Below are positions 43,191 through 54,203 of a DNA stretch of 64,000 nucleotides, piece by piece. This DNA comes from Liopterus haemorrhoidalis (taxonomy: Eukaryota > Arthropoda > Insecta > Coleoptera > Dytiscidae): the NCBI GenBank assembly GCA_963971575.1, contig OZ020622.1, positions 12,314,279-12,378,278 of the forward strand, read 5' to 3'. The translations under genes were made by a program, and so were the position numbers. Positions within the stretch are counted from its first letter, which is position 1. Each line of letters opens with the position of its first letter. Under the pieces are notes generated by a model. That model did no database searches, was not told the DNA's origin, and worked only from the letters and a program-made list of their open reading frames with translations.

Positions 43191-43883
43191 CGTTAGTGTC
43201 AGCCTCTCATCTGCAAATATTCATAAAACCGCCCTCTATTAGAATCGAGCCCAAATACTGCCCATGTGTAAATTTTCATAAGATCACCCTCTACTAGTAG
43301 AATTCTATTAGAATCTATACCAAATGCCGTTCCTTTGATGAGCCGCTCGTGTGCGGTGCGGACTATGTACAACCGCACGCGGTGGCTCTAATTGTGGTTC
43401 ATACTTATGTACTGGAATCTTTTGTCATCGCGGAGCTAACGTTCCACTAGCATACTTATGTGGTGGACAGACAAAATTGTAACAACCAGTTCTCTCAGGA
43501 GGAAAATTTCACTGGTTTATGACAGAAGTATTTTCACTGTATAACAATATTAACAACCAGTTCGCATTTTGAAAAATATATAAATAAATAACAACCGGTT
43601 CATTCGAATCGGGTCCAGCCCAATACTGCATATACTTATTCACTTGTATTTGATATTTAACCGAAGTCGAAAATCTTATTTCAATCTTATTTCCAATACT
43701 GCACATATACATATACAAAAACAGGTATTATGTATACATAGTGTAGAAGGGGTGATAGTAGCCAGTTAGATTCGAAGCGCTCAAAGTGCTAAGAGCTATT
43801 AAATAATAAATAAAATTATTATTTCACAACTGCGTATAATCATAACTGCTGAACAAATACATGGATAACGAGGGATTACGTAC
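43191..43883. other. No gene; fragments with CAACCAGTTC motifs
   Basis: AACAACCAGTTC or AACAACCGGTTC occurs three times between 43480 and 43605, suggesting a decayed element. No coding sequence is recognised. Confidence 0.35.
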
Positions 43884-44192
43884 TATTATTATTTCGTATG
43901 GCAATGTCTAGATTTTAGAGATTTTCAGGTCGCGACTAGCGTCCTCTGACATGATCTAACGATTACTTTTTACAGAAGCCGAGACCACCGGTTTTACGTG
44001 CCCTATGAAGCATATCCCATATTTCAGAAAATTAATTCAGAGATACAGACACTCCTTGTAAGGAGTCTTAGCCTGCTGGTTGCAACAGCCAAGTTTTTTT
44101 AAAATCTTTTTGTCCATACTAGATCGATCTCATGATTCTACACTTTCAAAGCAACTGAGCTAACCACTAAGCTGCTGCAACCACAATTATAT
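43884..44192 (-). mobile_element. tRNA-derived SINE
   Basis: Minus strand: the head GGTTGCAGCAGCTTAGTGGT starts at about 44192; the A-box TAGCTCAGTTG is near 44166 and a weakened B-box (GAGATCGATCT) lies about 30-40 bp on. A body of about 200 bp follows, ending in AAATAATAATAG near 43890. The first 13 bp of the head recur inside the body (GGTTGCAACAGCC inverted near 44078). Confidence 0.6.
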
Positions 44193-44311
44193 AACTGTAA
44201 TAAAAATTCAAATAAACCGTTATAATATGACACTTATCATATGTCATTTTTTTACCCTTAAGGCATTATCAGTCTGGTTCACTTTTGGTCTCACTCACAT
44301 GATTCACGGTA

Positions 44312-45582
44312 AGTTCATCGAAAATCAATTCATCGAAAATCAATTCATCGAATATCAATTCATCGAAAATCAATTCATCGAAAATCAATTCATCGAAAAT
44401 CAATTCATCGAAAATCAATTCATCGAATGATCAATTCATCGAATGATCAATTCATCGAAAAAAAATATTTTGTAAATATTTGAGAGGAATGCCGAGGGGA
44501 TCGGAAAGCCAAAAAAGCAGTGGTCAATAAAAGTTGACAGACTACACTTATTAAATAACTATCATACTTGGTCTATTAATAATTTTTAAATTTTCCATTC
44601 AGAAAATACGCCAGGTAAAAGATACCTGTTGGAATATTTTGAAATCGAACAGGGCTCCTTAGATCAGAAAAACCCGGTTAAGGGGATCATAAATGTACTT
44701 AATACACCCATTCTTAAAGGATTATAAAAATGGTATTTCCCCATCTGTTAAGTCTTAAGGGTTTTGTGTTATGTACATAGTTTTACTATTCATATTTACT
44801 ATACCACACATGATTTGTTCAATGTATGGTGTTTCTAAACAGGTGGCATTGTTATGTTAGTGTGAGTTTGTTTTGTCATTAAACTAGATGATGGGTAGCT
44901 CGCTTCGCTCGGCTTCTTCTAACCAAACCCTTACTAACCTGACCTAACCTAAGATAGTGTTTTGACATTAAACTAGAAGATGGGTAGCTAGCTTCGCTCG
45001 GCTTCTTCTAACAAAACCCTTACTAACCTTACCTAACCTAAAATAGTGCTTTGTCCTTAAACTAGATGATGGGTAACTCGCTCCGCTCGGTTTTAGACTT
45101 TTACTAACTAAACCTAACCTAATTACCTTGTTTTTAGGCGCATAGTACTTTATTTTCCCCCATATTAGCCCAATTAAAATGCGTATCATTGTGTATGAAT
45201 TTATAAAAATAATTTGCGTGCAATTGCCCGTAACCTGTCTTATTAAACCTTAAAAACAAAACATTTATTTCTTTTATTATATAAGTTTTCTTATTATATT
45301 TCTTTATTTATATTCAAACACTATGTCACTTTATTTACCTTTTTTTTAACCATATAAAAAAATTTACGCAATTATTTCTTAGTCTGTCTACTTTTATTGA
45401 CCACTGCTCTTTTGACTTTCCGATCCCCTCGGCATTCCTCTCAAATATTTACAAAATATTTTTTTTTCGATGAATTGATCATTCGATGAATTGATCATTC
45501 GATGAATTGATTTTCGATTAATTGATTTTCGATGAATTGATTTTCGATGAATTGATATTCGATGAATTGATTTTCGATGAAC
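44312..45582. mobile_element. Foldback-like element with tandem-repeat arms
   Basis: Left arm 44312-44546 and right arm 45379-45582 are inverted copies. The outer part of each arm is an array of TTCATCGAAAATCAA units (15 bp, some 16-bp TTCATCGAATGATCAA); the inner part is a unique stretch including GAGAGGAATGCCGAGGGGAT. About 830 bp lie between. This is the architecture of Drosophila FB/Galileo-type foldback elements; no transposase is seen. The superfamily is undecided and the exact ends are blurred by the repeats. Confidence 0.8.
44879..45133 (+). repeat. 89-bp tandem repeat (2.8 units) with telomere-like CCTAA
   Basis: Units begin TTAAACTAGATGATGGGTA at 44879, 44968 and 45057. Each contains CTCGCTTCGCTCGG and ends ACCTAACCTAA, two units of the insect telomere repeat (CCTAA/TTAGG). 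It lies in the centre of the foldback element. Confidence 0.9.
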
Positions 45583-45599
45583 TCGTCGGTTACCCACTC

Positions 45600-46201
45600 A
45601 CATAAGCCCTCCATCTTGATCTGTTAAGTATCAAGAATGTGTATTATAAGGTGTATTGTTATTTTTTTCTCTTGAGAATGAGGTGGAATTCCAAATGAAA
45701 TTGAATCTACATTTGAGTTATGATATAAACTTTCTAAAACACGTATTACTTCAAATATTGGGAAATGCTTTACGTCTCTCTCACACGGTGATTTATTCTT
45801 TGTTCAATTTATTATGACGTGATCTGATTACACGCTTTTACAAACAATCATCATTTATTTTCTCCAGCTCTTTCACTATCTCTTGTTTTGCTTTTGTTAC
45901 GTTTCTGTAATACCAGATTTTAAATGTATCGTATACTAGAAAAACAGGGTAAAAAAAGCCCCTGCTTACTCGTATATCAAATTTAAATTAACAAAGTAAA
46001 ATTTATAACTGTTTTTTAAATGAAAATAAACAAGAGATGACATAGAACTATTTAAAAAATTTACTTCAGACAAGATCAGGTTATACCAAGTTATAATACG
46101 CCCCGTACTTATGTGTGCCTTCGAAACATGAACCATAACAAAACAAAATCAACAACACCTCATAGTGTTCTAAAATAAAATTGTTGTAGCCCCAAATAAT
46201 A
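45600..46201. other. No recognisable gene
   Basis: AT-rich; nothing supported. Confidence 0.5.
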
Positions 46202-46203
46202 TA

Positions 46204-47518
46204 CAAGGTGTCTCAAAAGAAATTTTATATTTAGTGGATCGAATTTAGTGGAAAAAAAAGTAAGCCGTATATAGAAAAAATGTTTATTAATTATTAAAAT
46301 ACACTTTTTGGGGATTTATTTCTTAAAAATAATATCGTCTAAATGTAGGCCCTCGCGTTCTCGGCACTCATTTAATCGAACAGTAAAATTACTTATGACG
46401 TCTCGGCAGGTGGACTCAGGGATGGCTGCCATTTCGTGACGGATATTTTCTTTCAAATGCGCCAGTGAAGTCGGTTTATTGGCGTAAACTTTATATTTAA
46501 GATAACCCCATAGGAAAAAGTCCATAGGGGTTAAATCTGGACTGCGTGGAGGTCAATTTATGTCACCTCTCCGGGAGATCAATTTGCCTGAGAAAATTTC
46601 ACGAACACGTGGCAGAGACATATTGAACGTGTGTGAAGTTGCTCCGTCCTGTTGGAACCATGTTCGTTGGTTATAGCCAGGAAAGTTTTGCAGTTCAGGT
46701 ACCAAGAAGTTGTCTAACATCTCCACATAACGCTCTGAATTCACTGTAACTGCACGCCCCCTTTAGTTTTCAAAAAAGTAAGGGCCGATTATTCCTCGCG
46801 CCGACATCGCAGCCCATACGGTCACTTTAGGCGAATGTAGGGGTTTCTGATGTTTGCGTTTCGGATTCGTTGCACTCCAGTAGCGGCAGTTCTGCTTATT
46901 TACGTGGCCATTAAGATGAAAATGAGCTTCATTTGAAAACAAAATGTTGGTAAACGTTGAAAATCGCTCAATCACCTGATTTACGAAATTAAGCCTCTGA
47001 ATTGCGTTTTGGGGCTTTAATTCTTGCACCAATTGAATTTTGTAGGGGTGCAGCTTTAGGTCTTTGTGCATAATGCGATGTAATGATAATCTATGCACAT
47101 TTAAGGCACTTGCGCGCTTCCGAATTGAAAGGTTCGGGTCGTCACGAACAGACTGATTAACATTCTCCACGTTTTCTACCGTTCTTGATGACCTAGGTCG
47201 CCCGGATTTTGTTTTATCCAGCGTTGTACCAGTCTCTTCAAACTGTTTAACCCAATGTCGAATGAGAGGAATGCTTGGCGCATCATTTAAGTGGCGAAAA
47301 CCTCGAATACTGCAGAATTTTCTACGCGCTACAGTCGCCGAATCACCGTTTTTGTAAAACTCTCGCACGCATAACGCGCGGTCTGCTCCCGAGGAACGCT
47401 CCATAGCGATTGAATTCCCAAGAGCCAGACTACCGATTGACATAACCCCCGCGCCCCTGGATACGTTGCGTTCACGCAGTAAGCTAAATAAATATAAAAC
47501 TTCTTTTGAGACACCTTG
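46204..47518 (-). mobile_element. DD41D transposon D41-1, copy 2
   Basis: Ends CAAGGTGTCTCAAAAGAAAT / CAAGGTGTCTCAAAAGAAGT flanked by TA at 46202-46203 and 47519-47520. Colinear and very similar to 18037-19346. Confidence 0.95.
46316..47443 (-). pseudogene. DD41D transposase, frameshift plus stops (copy 2)
   Basis: Start MSIGSLALGNSIAMERSSG at 47443. HTH and GRPRSSR are as in copy 1, but the first Asp motif reads FSNEAHF (Asp to Asn). A one-base loss in the G/C run near 46760 shifts the frame (after GPYFFEN). The next frame holds FQQDGATSHTF, and TGG has become TGA in NWPP (46553-46555). The final frame (46525-46316) has MDFFLWGYLKYKVYANK and an intact C-terminus. It keeps the Lys codon that is TGA in copy 1. 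Confidence 0.9.
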
Positions 47519-47769
47519 TATTTTAATATTTGAATTATTATATTTTAGTGTGCCATGTTTATATGTCAACTGTCACTGAGATAATAACAATGGCAATTGT
47601 TTAGTAGTTGTCGATTGCATTTTGTGAATGTAACGTCAAAAATATTGTTAATAATATTCTGATTTACTGATTGATTTCCTATTTAATTTCTAATAAAATA
47701 TAGTGTTGTGTCTTACGTGTTATTTTATACATTTTTTACAAAAATATTACGCAGAATCTTTTGTCCCAT

Positions 47770-48073
47770 TCAAATTAATAGTGAATGGAAAATCCATAAG
47801 AACAAAGATATCCGAGAACTGCACTCAAGGCCGAGTATCACACAAGAACTGAGAGGCCGAAGATTACATGTTATGAGGATGAGGGAGGACAGAAGGGTTA
47901 GGAAGATATGGGAAGGAAAATTGAATACCTGTCGACCAGAGGGAAGACCTTGCATAAGATGGAGAGATCAGCTAACCGTAGATCTGGCAAGTATTAGTAT
48001 ACAGGGCACGTGGCAAGACCTGACCATGAACAGATCAAAATGGAGGACTTATGTGATTGAGACCGAAAGTTAA
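47770..48073 (+). pseudogene. Non-LTR ORF2 C-terminal fragment
   Basis: Contains EWKIHKNKDIREL, ELRGRRLHVMRM, EGRPCIRWRDQLTVDLAS and WQDLTMNRSKWRTYV, the pattern of the C-terminal tail of endonuclease/reverse-transcriptase proteins (RARRLxWLGHVxRM, GRPxxRWxDQVxxDL, WxxLAxDRxxW). Frame open to a stop after ETES. The rest of the element is absent; a different retrotransposon follows. Confidence 0.8.
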
Positions 48074-48109
48074 CCTGACTGATAGTACCCACAGAAAAAG
48101 AAGAAAACT

Positions 48110-49440
48110 TCAGACAAGACATTTGAAACTATTAACAAAGGCATATCAATAGAAAAATTATATAACTATAAGATCCATAGCACAGCATTAGCGTGATTTA
48201 AAAATTATGTATCAGGCAGCTACCAGATAATTAAAATAAGCAAGAATTATTCACCAAGATAACGTAACAATTGGGATGCTCCACAAGGATGTTGATAAGG
48301 ACCAATATTATTTTTCATTTATAAAAACGATATTGCAAAATAATGTAAAATTTGGTTATATAAATTTATTTGCAGATGATACCTTGGTTGCCACCTATGA
48401 TAAAGATGTCAACAGAGTAAATTCAGAACTAAATAAGAATTACATAGTTGTACAACTTTGCTTCCGCCATTTTTTCCCGAAATTCGAGGGTTTTTTGTAA
48501 TCAACTGGAAATTTCTTGTTGAGTCACTCCCAATGATCGTGCCAATTCTTCTTGAATTTGACACGAGTCTTCATTCAAGTAATGCCTCCAATTCTGCATC
48601 TTCGAAAACCTTCTATCTTCCACCGCTGTGCCGGTCTTCGACGTGAAAATCACCGTTCTTCAAGCGTTGAAACCACTCACGACACGTTCTTTCACTAATA
48701 GCGGCCTCACCATAAGTATTTGAAAGCATTCGATGAGCCTCAGTCGCAGATTTCTTCCTATTGAGGCAGACAATTAAAATCTCCCGCAAATGACGAGAAT
48801 TAGGTTCGTAAACTGACATTTTCAATCGGGAATAAGTTAATGATGTAGACACAAATCGTCTAATGTTTTCGCCCAAGTTTATTGCATGAAGTCTATGATC
48901 TATTCATTTCAAACAACTACTTACCGCTAAAGCTATCTATAGGAAAACGGTGGAAGCAATGTTGTACACTTAATAATTATTTCTGTTTGAGCAAATTTAA
49001 AAATAATTTAAATATACCAAATATTAAAGTAGGTAATGAAAAACTAGTGACTGAAATAAAGCTTGATTTTGTTGTGGATAACTTATTATATTTTCATAAT
49101 CTGTTAAATAACATCCCAAATAATTAACTTCTTAAGTAGATTAGCCAAGGAACCATCCATTTCAACTCTTATTACCCTATTTAAATCTTTAAAACCACAC
49201 TTTGATTACTGCGGTACTATTCTATATTTAATGAATATAACTTCCAGAGATAGTCTGCAAATGCTTCAGAATAATGGCATGCGGATTATTTTTAAAATAT
49301 CAAGGGGTCACCTGTGGAAAGTATCCGTAATATATCAAATTGGCTTTTTGTAGAAGAAAGATTATTTTATGGTGCAATGTTGTTCATCTTCATTTTCAAT
49401 AAAGGTGTGCTATTGATCCAAACCGAAGTGCTAAGATTGT
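48110..49440 (+). pseudogene. Jockey/CR1-like reverse transcriptase split by a mariner
   Basis: Before the insertion: a frameshifted APQGC..GPILFFIY motif, then FGYINLFADDTLVATYDKDV with the catalytic FADD. After 48972: LSKFKNNLNIPNIKVGNEKL, then in other frames LITLFKSLKPHFDYCGTILYL, LQMLQNNGMRIIFKIS and ISNWLFVEERLFYGAMLFIF, the usual post-catalytic order. Part of the coding sequence around the insertion (the LKLN-type segment) is missing. Many stops; dead. Confidence 0.8.
48447..48970 (-). mobile_element. mariner Mar-H (mauritiana-type), deletion derivative
   Basis: Ends GTTGTACAACTTTGCTTCCG and (reverse) AGTGTACAACATTGCTTCCA, TA at 48445-48446 and 48971-48972. Frame 48822-48613 gives SVYEPNSRHLREILIVCL, RMLSNTYGEAAISERTCREW and FQRLKNGDFHVEDR, the mauritiana-type first HTH. 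The second HTH (EELARSLGVTQQEIS) follows in another frame, then the gene stops: the catalytic domain is deleted. It interrupts the reverse transcriptase gene. Confidence 0.9.
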
Positions 49441-49556
49441 TAAAAATTATAAGGTGTGCAAATGATAATTTTTTTTGTTAATGTTTTAAATAGCACACAT
49501 CGTAAAAATCTAGGGATATTGAAAAATATGAAAATATATTGCTTATTGTACATTTA

Positions 49557-49815
49557 GGCCCGGTCTTTCCACCTTCAGTTAAAGTCCCAGGTAACTATCT
49601 GACAGATAAGGTTATTTGTAACTTCATCTGCTGAATAAATGTCAATACCAGTCAGTAAATCCAATACGTCAGTCTCGTTATCTGTTAGATAACTATCCGA
49701 TAGATACATTTGTATAGAAAGAAGGGATGACATTTACTCAGCAGATGAAGTTACAAATAACCTTATCTGTCAGATAGTTACCTGGGACTTTATCTGAAGG
49801 TGGAAAAACCGGGCC
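49557..49815. mobile_element. Complete PIF/Harbinger-type MITE
   Basis: 259 bp between TTA duplications (49554-49556, 49816-49818). The arms pair for about 85 bp: GGCCCGGTCTTTCCACCTTC versus (reverse) GGCCCGGTTTTTCCACCTTC. Terminal sequence and 3-bp TTA duplication agree with the larger Harbinger element at 62383-63595, which may be its source type. Confidence 0.9.
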
Positions 49816-49818
49816 TTA

Positions 49819-50059
49819 ATGTTGTATTTCAATTAAAGTAGGCAATTATGAGTAGTTGGCTATGGAAAACAAGTAAAAACAATAACCAACAAGACAAAAC
49901 AAATACAAATTTGACCAATTTTATTCAGTACATGGTCCGTAACTTGATCACATGTTTCATTTTAATTCGATTTAAAACGTTTATATTAATAATTGCGGTG
50001 TTTTTAAGTAGTGGCATTATTTTTTAATAAAGGAGCGATAGCATTTAACTATCCACGTG
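49819..50059. other. Presumed 5' end of the Tc1-like element
   Basis: No clear terminal repeat could be paired because the 3' end has been lost at the HINE insertion. Confidence 0.3.
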
Positions 50060-51048
50060 ATGAATCGTGCAGTGGGACTTCTCCAAGCTGGCTTCAGGCA
50101 AGTTGATGTCGCCAAATGGATAGGAGTGTCCCAAAGTGTCATTATTCGGTTATGAAGGTATTACAGAAAAACAGGGAGTCCGGCCGAACAACATCCGGGA
50201 AGTGGTTGCTGTACAACAGCAGGTCAAGACAGATTTTTGGTCTTAAATGCTAGAAGACAACCTACTATTACAGCACCCAATTGGTAAGGGAGTTACAGCG
50301 AGCACATAACTTAACCGTTAGTCGCGATACTGTAAGAAATCGTCTCCATGAAGGTAATATTCTATCTCAACGACTAATCAGATGTCAACCCCTCTCTAGA
50401 GACAATTGCAGAGCAAGATTAGATTGGTGTCACAATTTTCAATATTAGTGTGATGATTGGGCTACAATTTTGTTTACTGATGAGTCCAGATTTGGAATTC
50501 ATCCAAATTCTTGTCGAACAAGGGTATGGAGAAGATCCGGTAATTTGGAACGTGTGAGGCACGTCCAGGAAGTTCACAGTTACAGAGGTGGTGCTGTTAT
50601 GGAATGGGATGGGATAATCATTGGGGGTAGAACTAATCTCGTTTTTCCCAATGGATTTTTAACAGCACAACAATATTTGGATAATATTCTTCAACTTATT
50701 GTGGGTCTATTTTATGGTGCTGTTGCTGATCAGTTTCATCTTTCCCAGGATAATGCTTGGCCACATGTTGCGCGAATTGTAACGAACTGGCTGGATAACG
50801 AAGGTATTGATGCGATACCATAGCCAGCACAGTCACCGGATCTAAATCCGATTGAACATGTATGGGACATGCTTACGAGAAGAATTACTCCACATGTGAA
50901 TAACCTCCACGATAATTTTAGATTCAGAGAGCTTCTAAGAGCAGAATGGCCACAGTTACCTCAAGAAGACATCGATAATGTTATTTTATCAATGAATCGC
51001 AGATGTAGGGTTGTGATCAACCAACGTGGAGATCATACTCTCTATTAG
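50060..51048 (+). pseudogene. Tc1-like (DD34E) transposase, multiple stops
   Basis: ATG at 50060 gives MNRAVGLLQAGFRQVDVAKW; HTH to about 50155, then a stop. Further stops or shifts occur around 50290 and 50450 (FQY stop). The open part 50470-50823 carries the first Asp (FTDESRFGI), GGRTNLVFPNG and the second Asp (SQDNAWPHVAR), followed by TAG, then PAQSPDLNPIEHVWD with the final Glu. 34 residues separate Asp and Glu by count (DD34E). It ends INQRGDHTLY at TAG 51046-51048. HINE copy 3 begins seven bases later. Confidence 0.85.
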
Positions 51049-51107
51049 CATTTGTTTTTAGGGTTTTGTAGGTATGACCAAAAAACCCTTATACCGTCAT
51101 TTTGTCG

Positions 51108-51273
<166 letters not shown>

Positions 51274-51696
51274 CGGTAAAAATTGTAGCCAAACGGCTAA
51301 ACCTAGAGAGTTAAAATTTAACATGCTTATACAACTCTTTGACCCGCACATAGGAAAAATACTAAAACATCTAAAAAACATATCCCTCTAAAATTATAAA
51401 CAAATATGTGCTCATCGAAAAAAAAAATATTTTTTTTTAATTCTGAGTAGGGTATCAAATGAAGTACCCTTAGTACGTGGATTAACGATTAAAATTTTAT
51501 TTTTGCAAAATAAATTATTTTGATGTGCCCAGATTGTTTAAACTAAAAATCTGAAAAAATTCTAAGTAATGTACATTGGTGTGAACCGGAATAGTACAAC
51601 AGGAATTTTTATCAGATTATGTTTTCGGAAAATAACGCATTTTTTGTGTTTTTAACTAAAATATGTTAACTATTTAATACGTTGTGTAACATGCCA

Positions 51697-51786
51697 GATC
51701 AGTAGCTCTCGTGGCGTGGTTGGATTTGTCGTACGATTAATAATTTAAGTTAACTTGCAAACTAGGGTTCGAATCCTGTTGAGATT
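51697..51786 (+). other. tRNA-like segment inside HINE copy 3 (different sequence)
   Basis: B-box GGGTTCGAATCCT at 51768-51780 is clear; the A-box region (AGCTCTCGTGGCGTGGTTGG) is less standard. It lies where copies 1 and 2 have their tRNA-like segment but does not align with it, while the flanks do. Confidence 0.5.
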
Positions 51787-52203
51787 TTATTTTTTGTTTT
51801 TTTTTTGCATTTTTATTTTGTTTAAATTATTTTGTTAAAATTCTAGTTATATTTGGTAAATGTTGCATTACATTTTTAAAAGCGTAAATTTAATAACCAG
51901 TGGAAAGTGTTGAAATTATAATTTAATTCTATGTTTGACGAAATCAAAGGGCGGGACTTATGATGTAAGCAACCAATGGAAGCGATAGGTGCAATTTTCA
52001 AAATCTTAATGAATTTTGCTGTATAAAAAAAATACTGCATATATTTAGAAACTTAAATAATGGTATTAGGCATTCGAATTAAAATTCATAAAAAAATATT
52101 TTGACATAAAATTTGTTTTGGCATCCCATATAATCATCGTTCAGTTACTAAATACCTGCAAAACCCAGAAATGTGTGAAAATTCACACTTCACATCAATT
52201 TTT

Positions 52204-53033
52204 GTTCATTTCTTATAATTTTGTACATATTTTTTTTTTCAAATATTGATTATTTTTATAAATATTATTTAGTTTATTTTGTTGTAAACTATTCTTTATT
52301 GAGTATTTTTTATTGATAGAATAAAATAAACGTACAAAAGAACCCATACGCTATTTATTTTCATATATTTTTTTATATTCCTAGACTTTTCCGATGTGTG
52401 TAGTTGAATGCTTTACTATTAAGCTTGAAATTTTAAATTTGTAATTTAAAAAAATCAAGAGAGGGTTATTCCTATTTTTGATAAATAATAATTAATATGG
52501 AGACTAAAGTTTAAATTATAGTATATAACCTACATCACTAGGTCACTTTTTGCAGTAGCCAGCGATGCATGTATTAACCTTGGCATATTTTCAATAAATT
52601 TTATTATATTATCCACCGCAGTAGAAATCTTGAAGTACCACACAAAAGATTTTACCAAAGGTTGTACGATGAGATTTCATTGAAGCTTCTTTAATCGGAA
52701 TTGAAAGAAAGAAAAATTCGCGCGTAACAATACAATTACCAACAGACAAACTAAACTTTCCCACTGATGAAGCATTTTAATTTATCTTCCCATTAATATA
52801 AGATATTCCATCCCCTGTCTCTTGAGTTGTCGGCATCTCGATCCCAAAAGCGTATGATAAAAATATATGAAGTTGAACAGCAATCATTCAAGTTGTGTTG
52901 ATCCTTAGAGAGTGTTGTAAAAAGGACGAAAATCCCTTGAAATCCTTTTAACAAAAGCGGACTCAGGTGCAAGACTCCTTCACCCTCGCAAACCACTCAA
53001 CTAACGTAAAGAACCCGTACGTTTGAGGGTCCG
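52204..53033. other. No recognisable gene
   Basis: AT-rich, nothing supported. Confidence 0.5.
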
Positions 53034-54054
53034 TGAAGAAGTGCACGGCTCAGCGCTCACCCACCAATGGACACAATAGACGTACGTATATTTAGAGCCA
53101 ATCATATCTTAATGATTATTTTATACAGTCTGTTGTATTTGTTATTACACAATTGAGAACACTGTTCTAATATTTTATATAAAATGGTTTCAACTTGTAT
53201 ATTCGCCCTCACTAATAAATTAATAGTTAAACTACCAATACGTTGATTTCTTCGTAACATACACGTTCAACATAAAACATGGCGCAGCCGGTATAAAAGC
53301 CTGAATAAAAACCACATGGTGAGAAATATTTCAATTATAGTAAATTTAAATAAAAATAAAGTGTAAAATGGCTGAAAATATAAACACAAATTTTAAATTG
53401 CCGTCTCCACTACAATTAAGTGGTAATATAAGTGAAAATTGGAAGAATTCAAACAGCACTATGAAATCTACATGGCAGCTACAGGGTGTGACACTACTGA
53501 AGAGAAAAGGCAAGTGGCTATTTTGTAATTGGCGATGAAGCTGTAGAGGTTTTCAATACATTCACATTTGAAAATCCAGCCCATAAAAGCATATTTCTAA
53601 AAACATCGAGGCACTCGAAATATACTGCAATCCAAAAAAAAAAAATATATAATACACAGCCGATTCTTGTTTTACAACAGGAAGCAACAAGAAGCTGAAA
53701 TTTTTGATTCGTTTTTAACTGAAGCAAGAACTTTCATAAAAGACTGAATTTATAAATCCAGTTAGGATCAAACGACAAAGAAACGCAAGACAGAATCATC
53801 AAAAAGGGAACAATGGAGCTGAAAGATGTGATAGACAATTTCCGCGTGGCAGAGCTGACCAAGAAACAAATCAAAACCATCCATTCCTAAGAAGTGCATG
53901 CTGTTAAGAAACCAACTAATAAAAATAAGGGTAGTAATGTTCCATTTAATAATTGTAATAACAGTTATAATATAAATAATTCTAGTTACAGTAAAAACCA
54001 GCCATTCCACCAATACGTTCATTTCTTCCTAACATACACGTTCAATATAAAACA
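53034..54054 (+). mobile_element. Ty3/gypsy-type LTR element, collapsed
   Basis: LTR (about 53034-53279) with TATATAAAA near 53174 and AATAAA near 53212, ending in ACA, then the primer-binding site TGGCGCAGCCGGTATAAA at 53280, of the TGGCGCAGTCGG (tRNA-Ser) type used by 17.6/297-like elements. A gag remnant follows. At 54010 the last 45 bp of the LTR recur (CCAATACGTTCATTTCTTCC...), directly after gag. So pol and most of the 3' LTR were deleted. GTCCG occurs just outside both ends but is not in perfect register. Confidence 0.75.
53368..54009 (+). pseudogene. gypsy-type gag remnant
   Basis: ATG at 53368: MAENINTNFKLPSPLQLSGN then, with several frameshifts and stops, a TGVTTTEEKRQ-like stretch, IGDEAVEVFNTFTFENPAH, EIYCNPKK, QQEAEIFDSFLTEARTF and KETNQ-like ends; then VHAVKKPTNKNKG. 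Matches the pattern of Ty3/gypsy Gag capsid in insects. The zinc knuckle and protease are not reached. At least four frame breaks. Confidence 0.75.
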
Positions 54055-54069
54055 CAGTCCGATTACATA

Positions 54070-54203
54070 CAGTGGCTCAATAAAGTATTTGCACACCATA
54101 AAATTTAAACTTATTTTTTGTGACATGGAAAAAACATAGTGTCTCCATTTAAACTTTGACCTAAAAGCTGAAAACGACCTCAGATTTTTTCTTTCACCCA
54201 TCA
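54070..54203 (+). mobile_element. Possible Tc1-type end truncated by HINE copy 4
   Basis: CAGTGGCTCAATAAAGTATT follows TA at 54068-54069, a pattern seen at Tc1 ends. No partner is visible because HINE copy 4 follows. Confidence 0.3.

Noticed and set aside
44310..44460. CRISPR-like 15-bp repeats
   Set aside because: There are no spacers; the array is mirrored at 45.4-45.6 kb as part of a foldback-like element.
53894..54139. Asn-rich 81-codon frame as a separate gene
   Set aside because: It starts in gypsy gag sequence and runs through the residual LTR end into flanking DNA.
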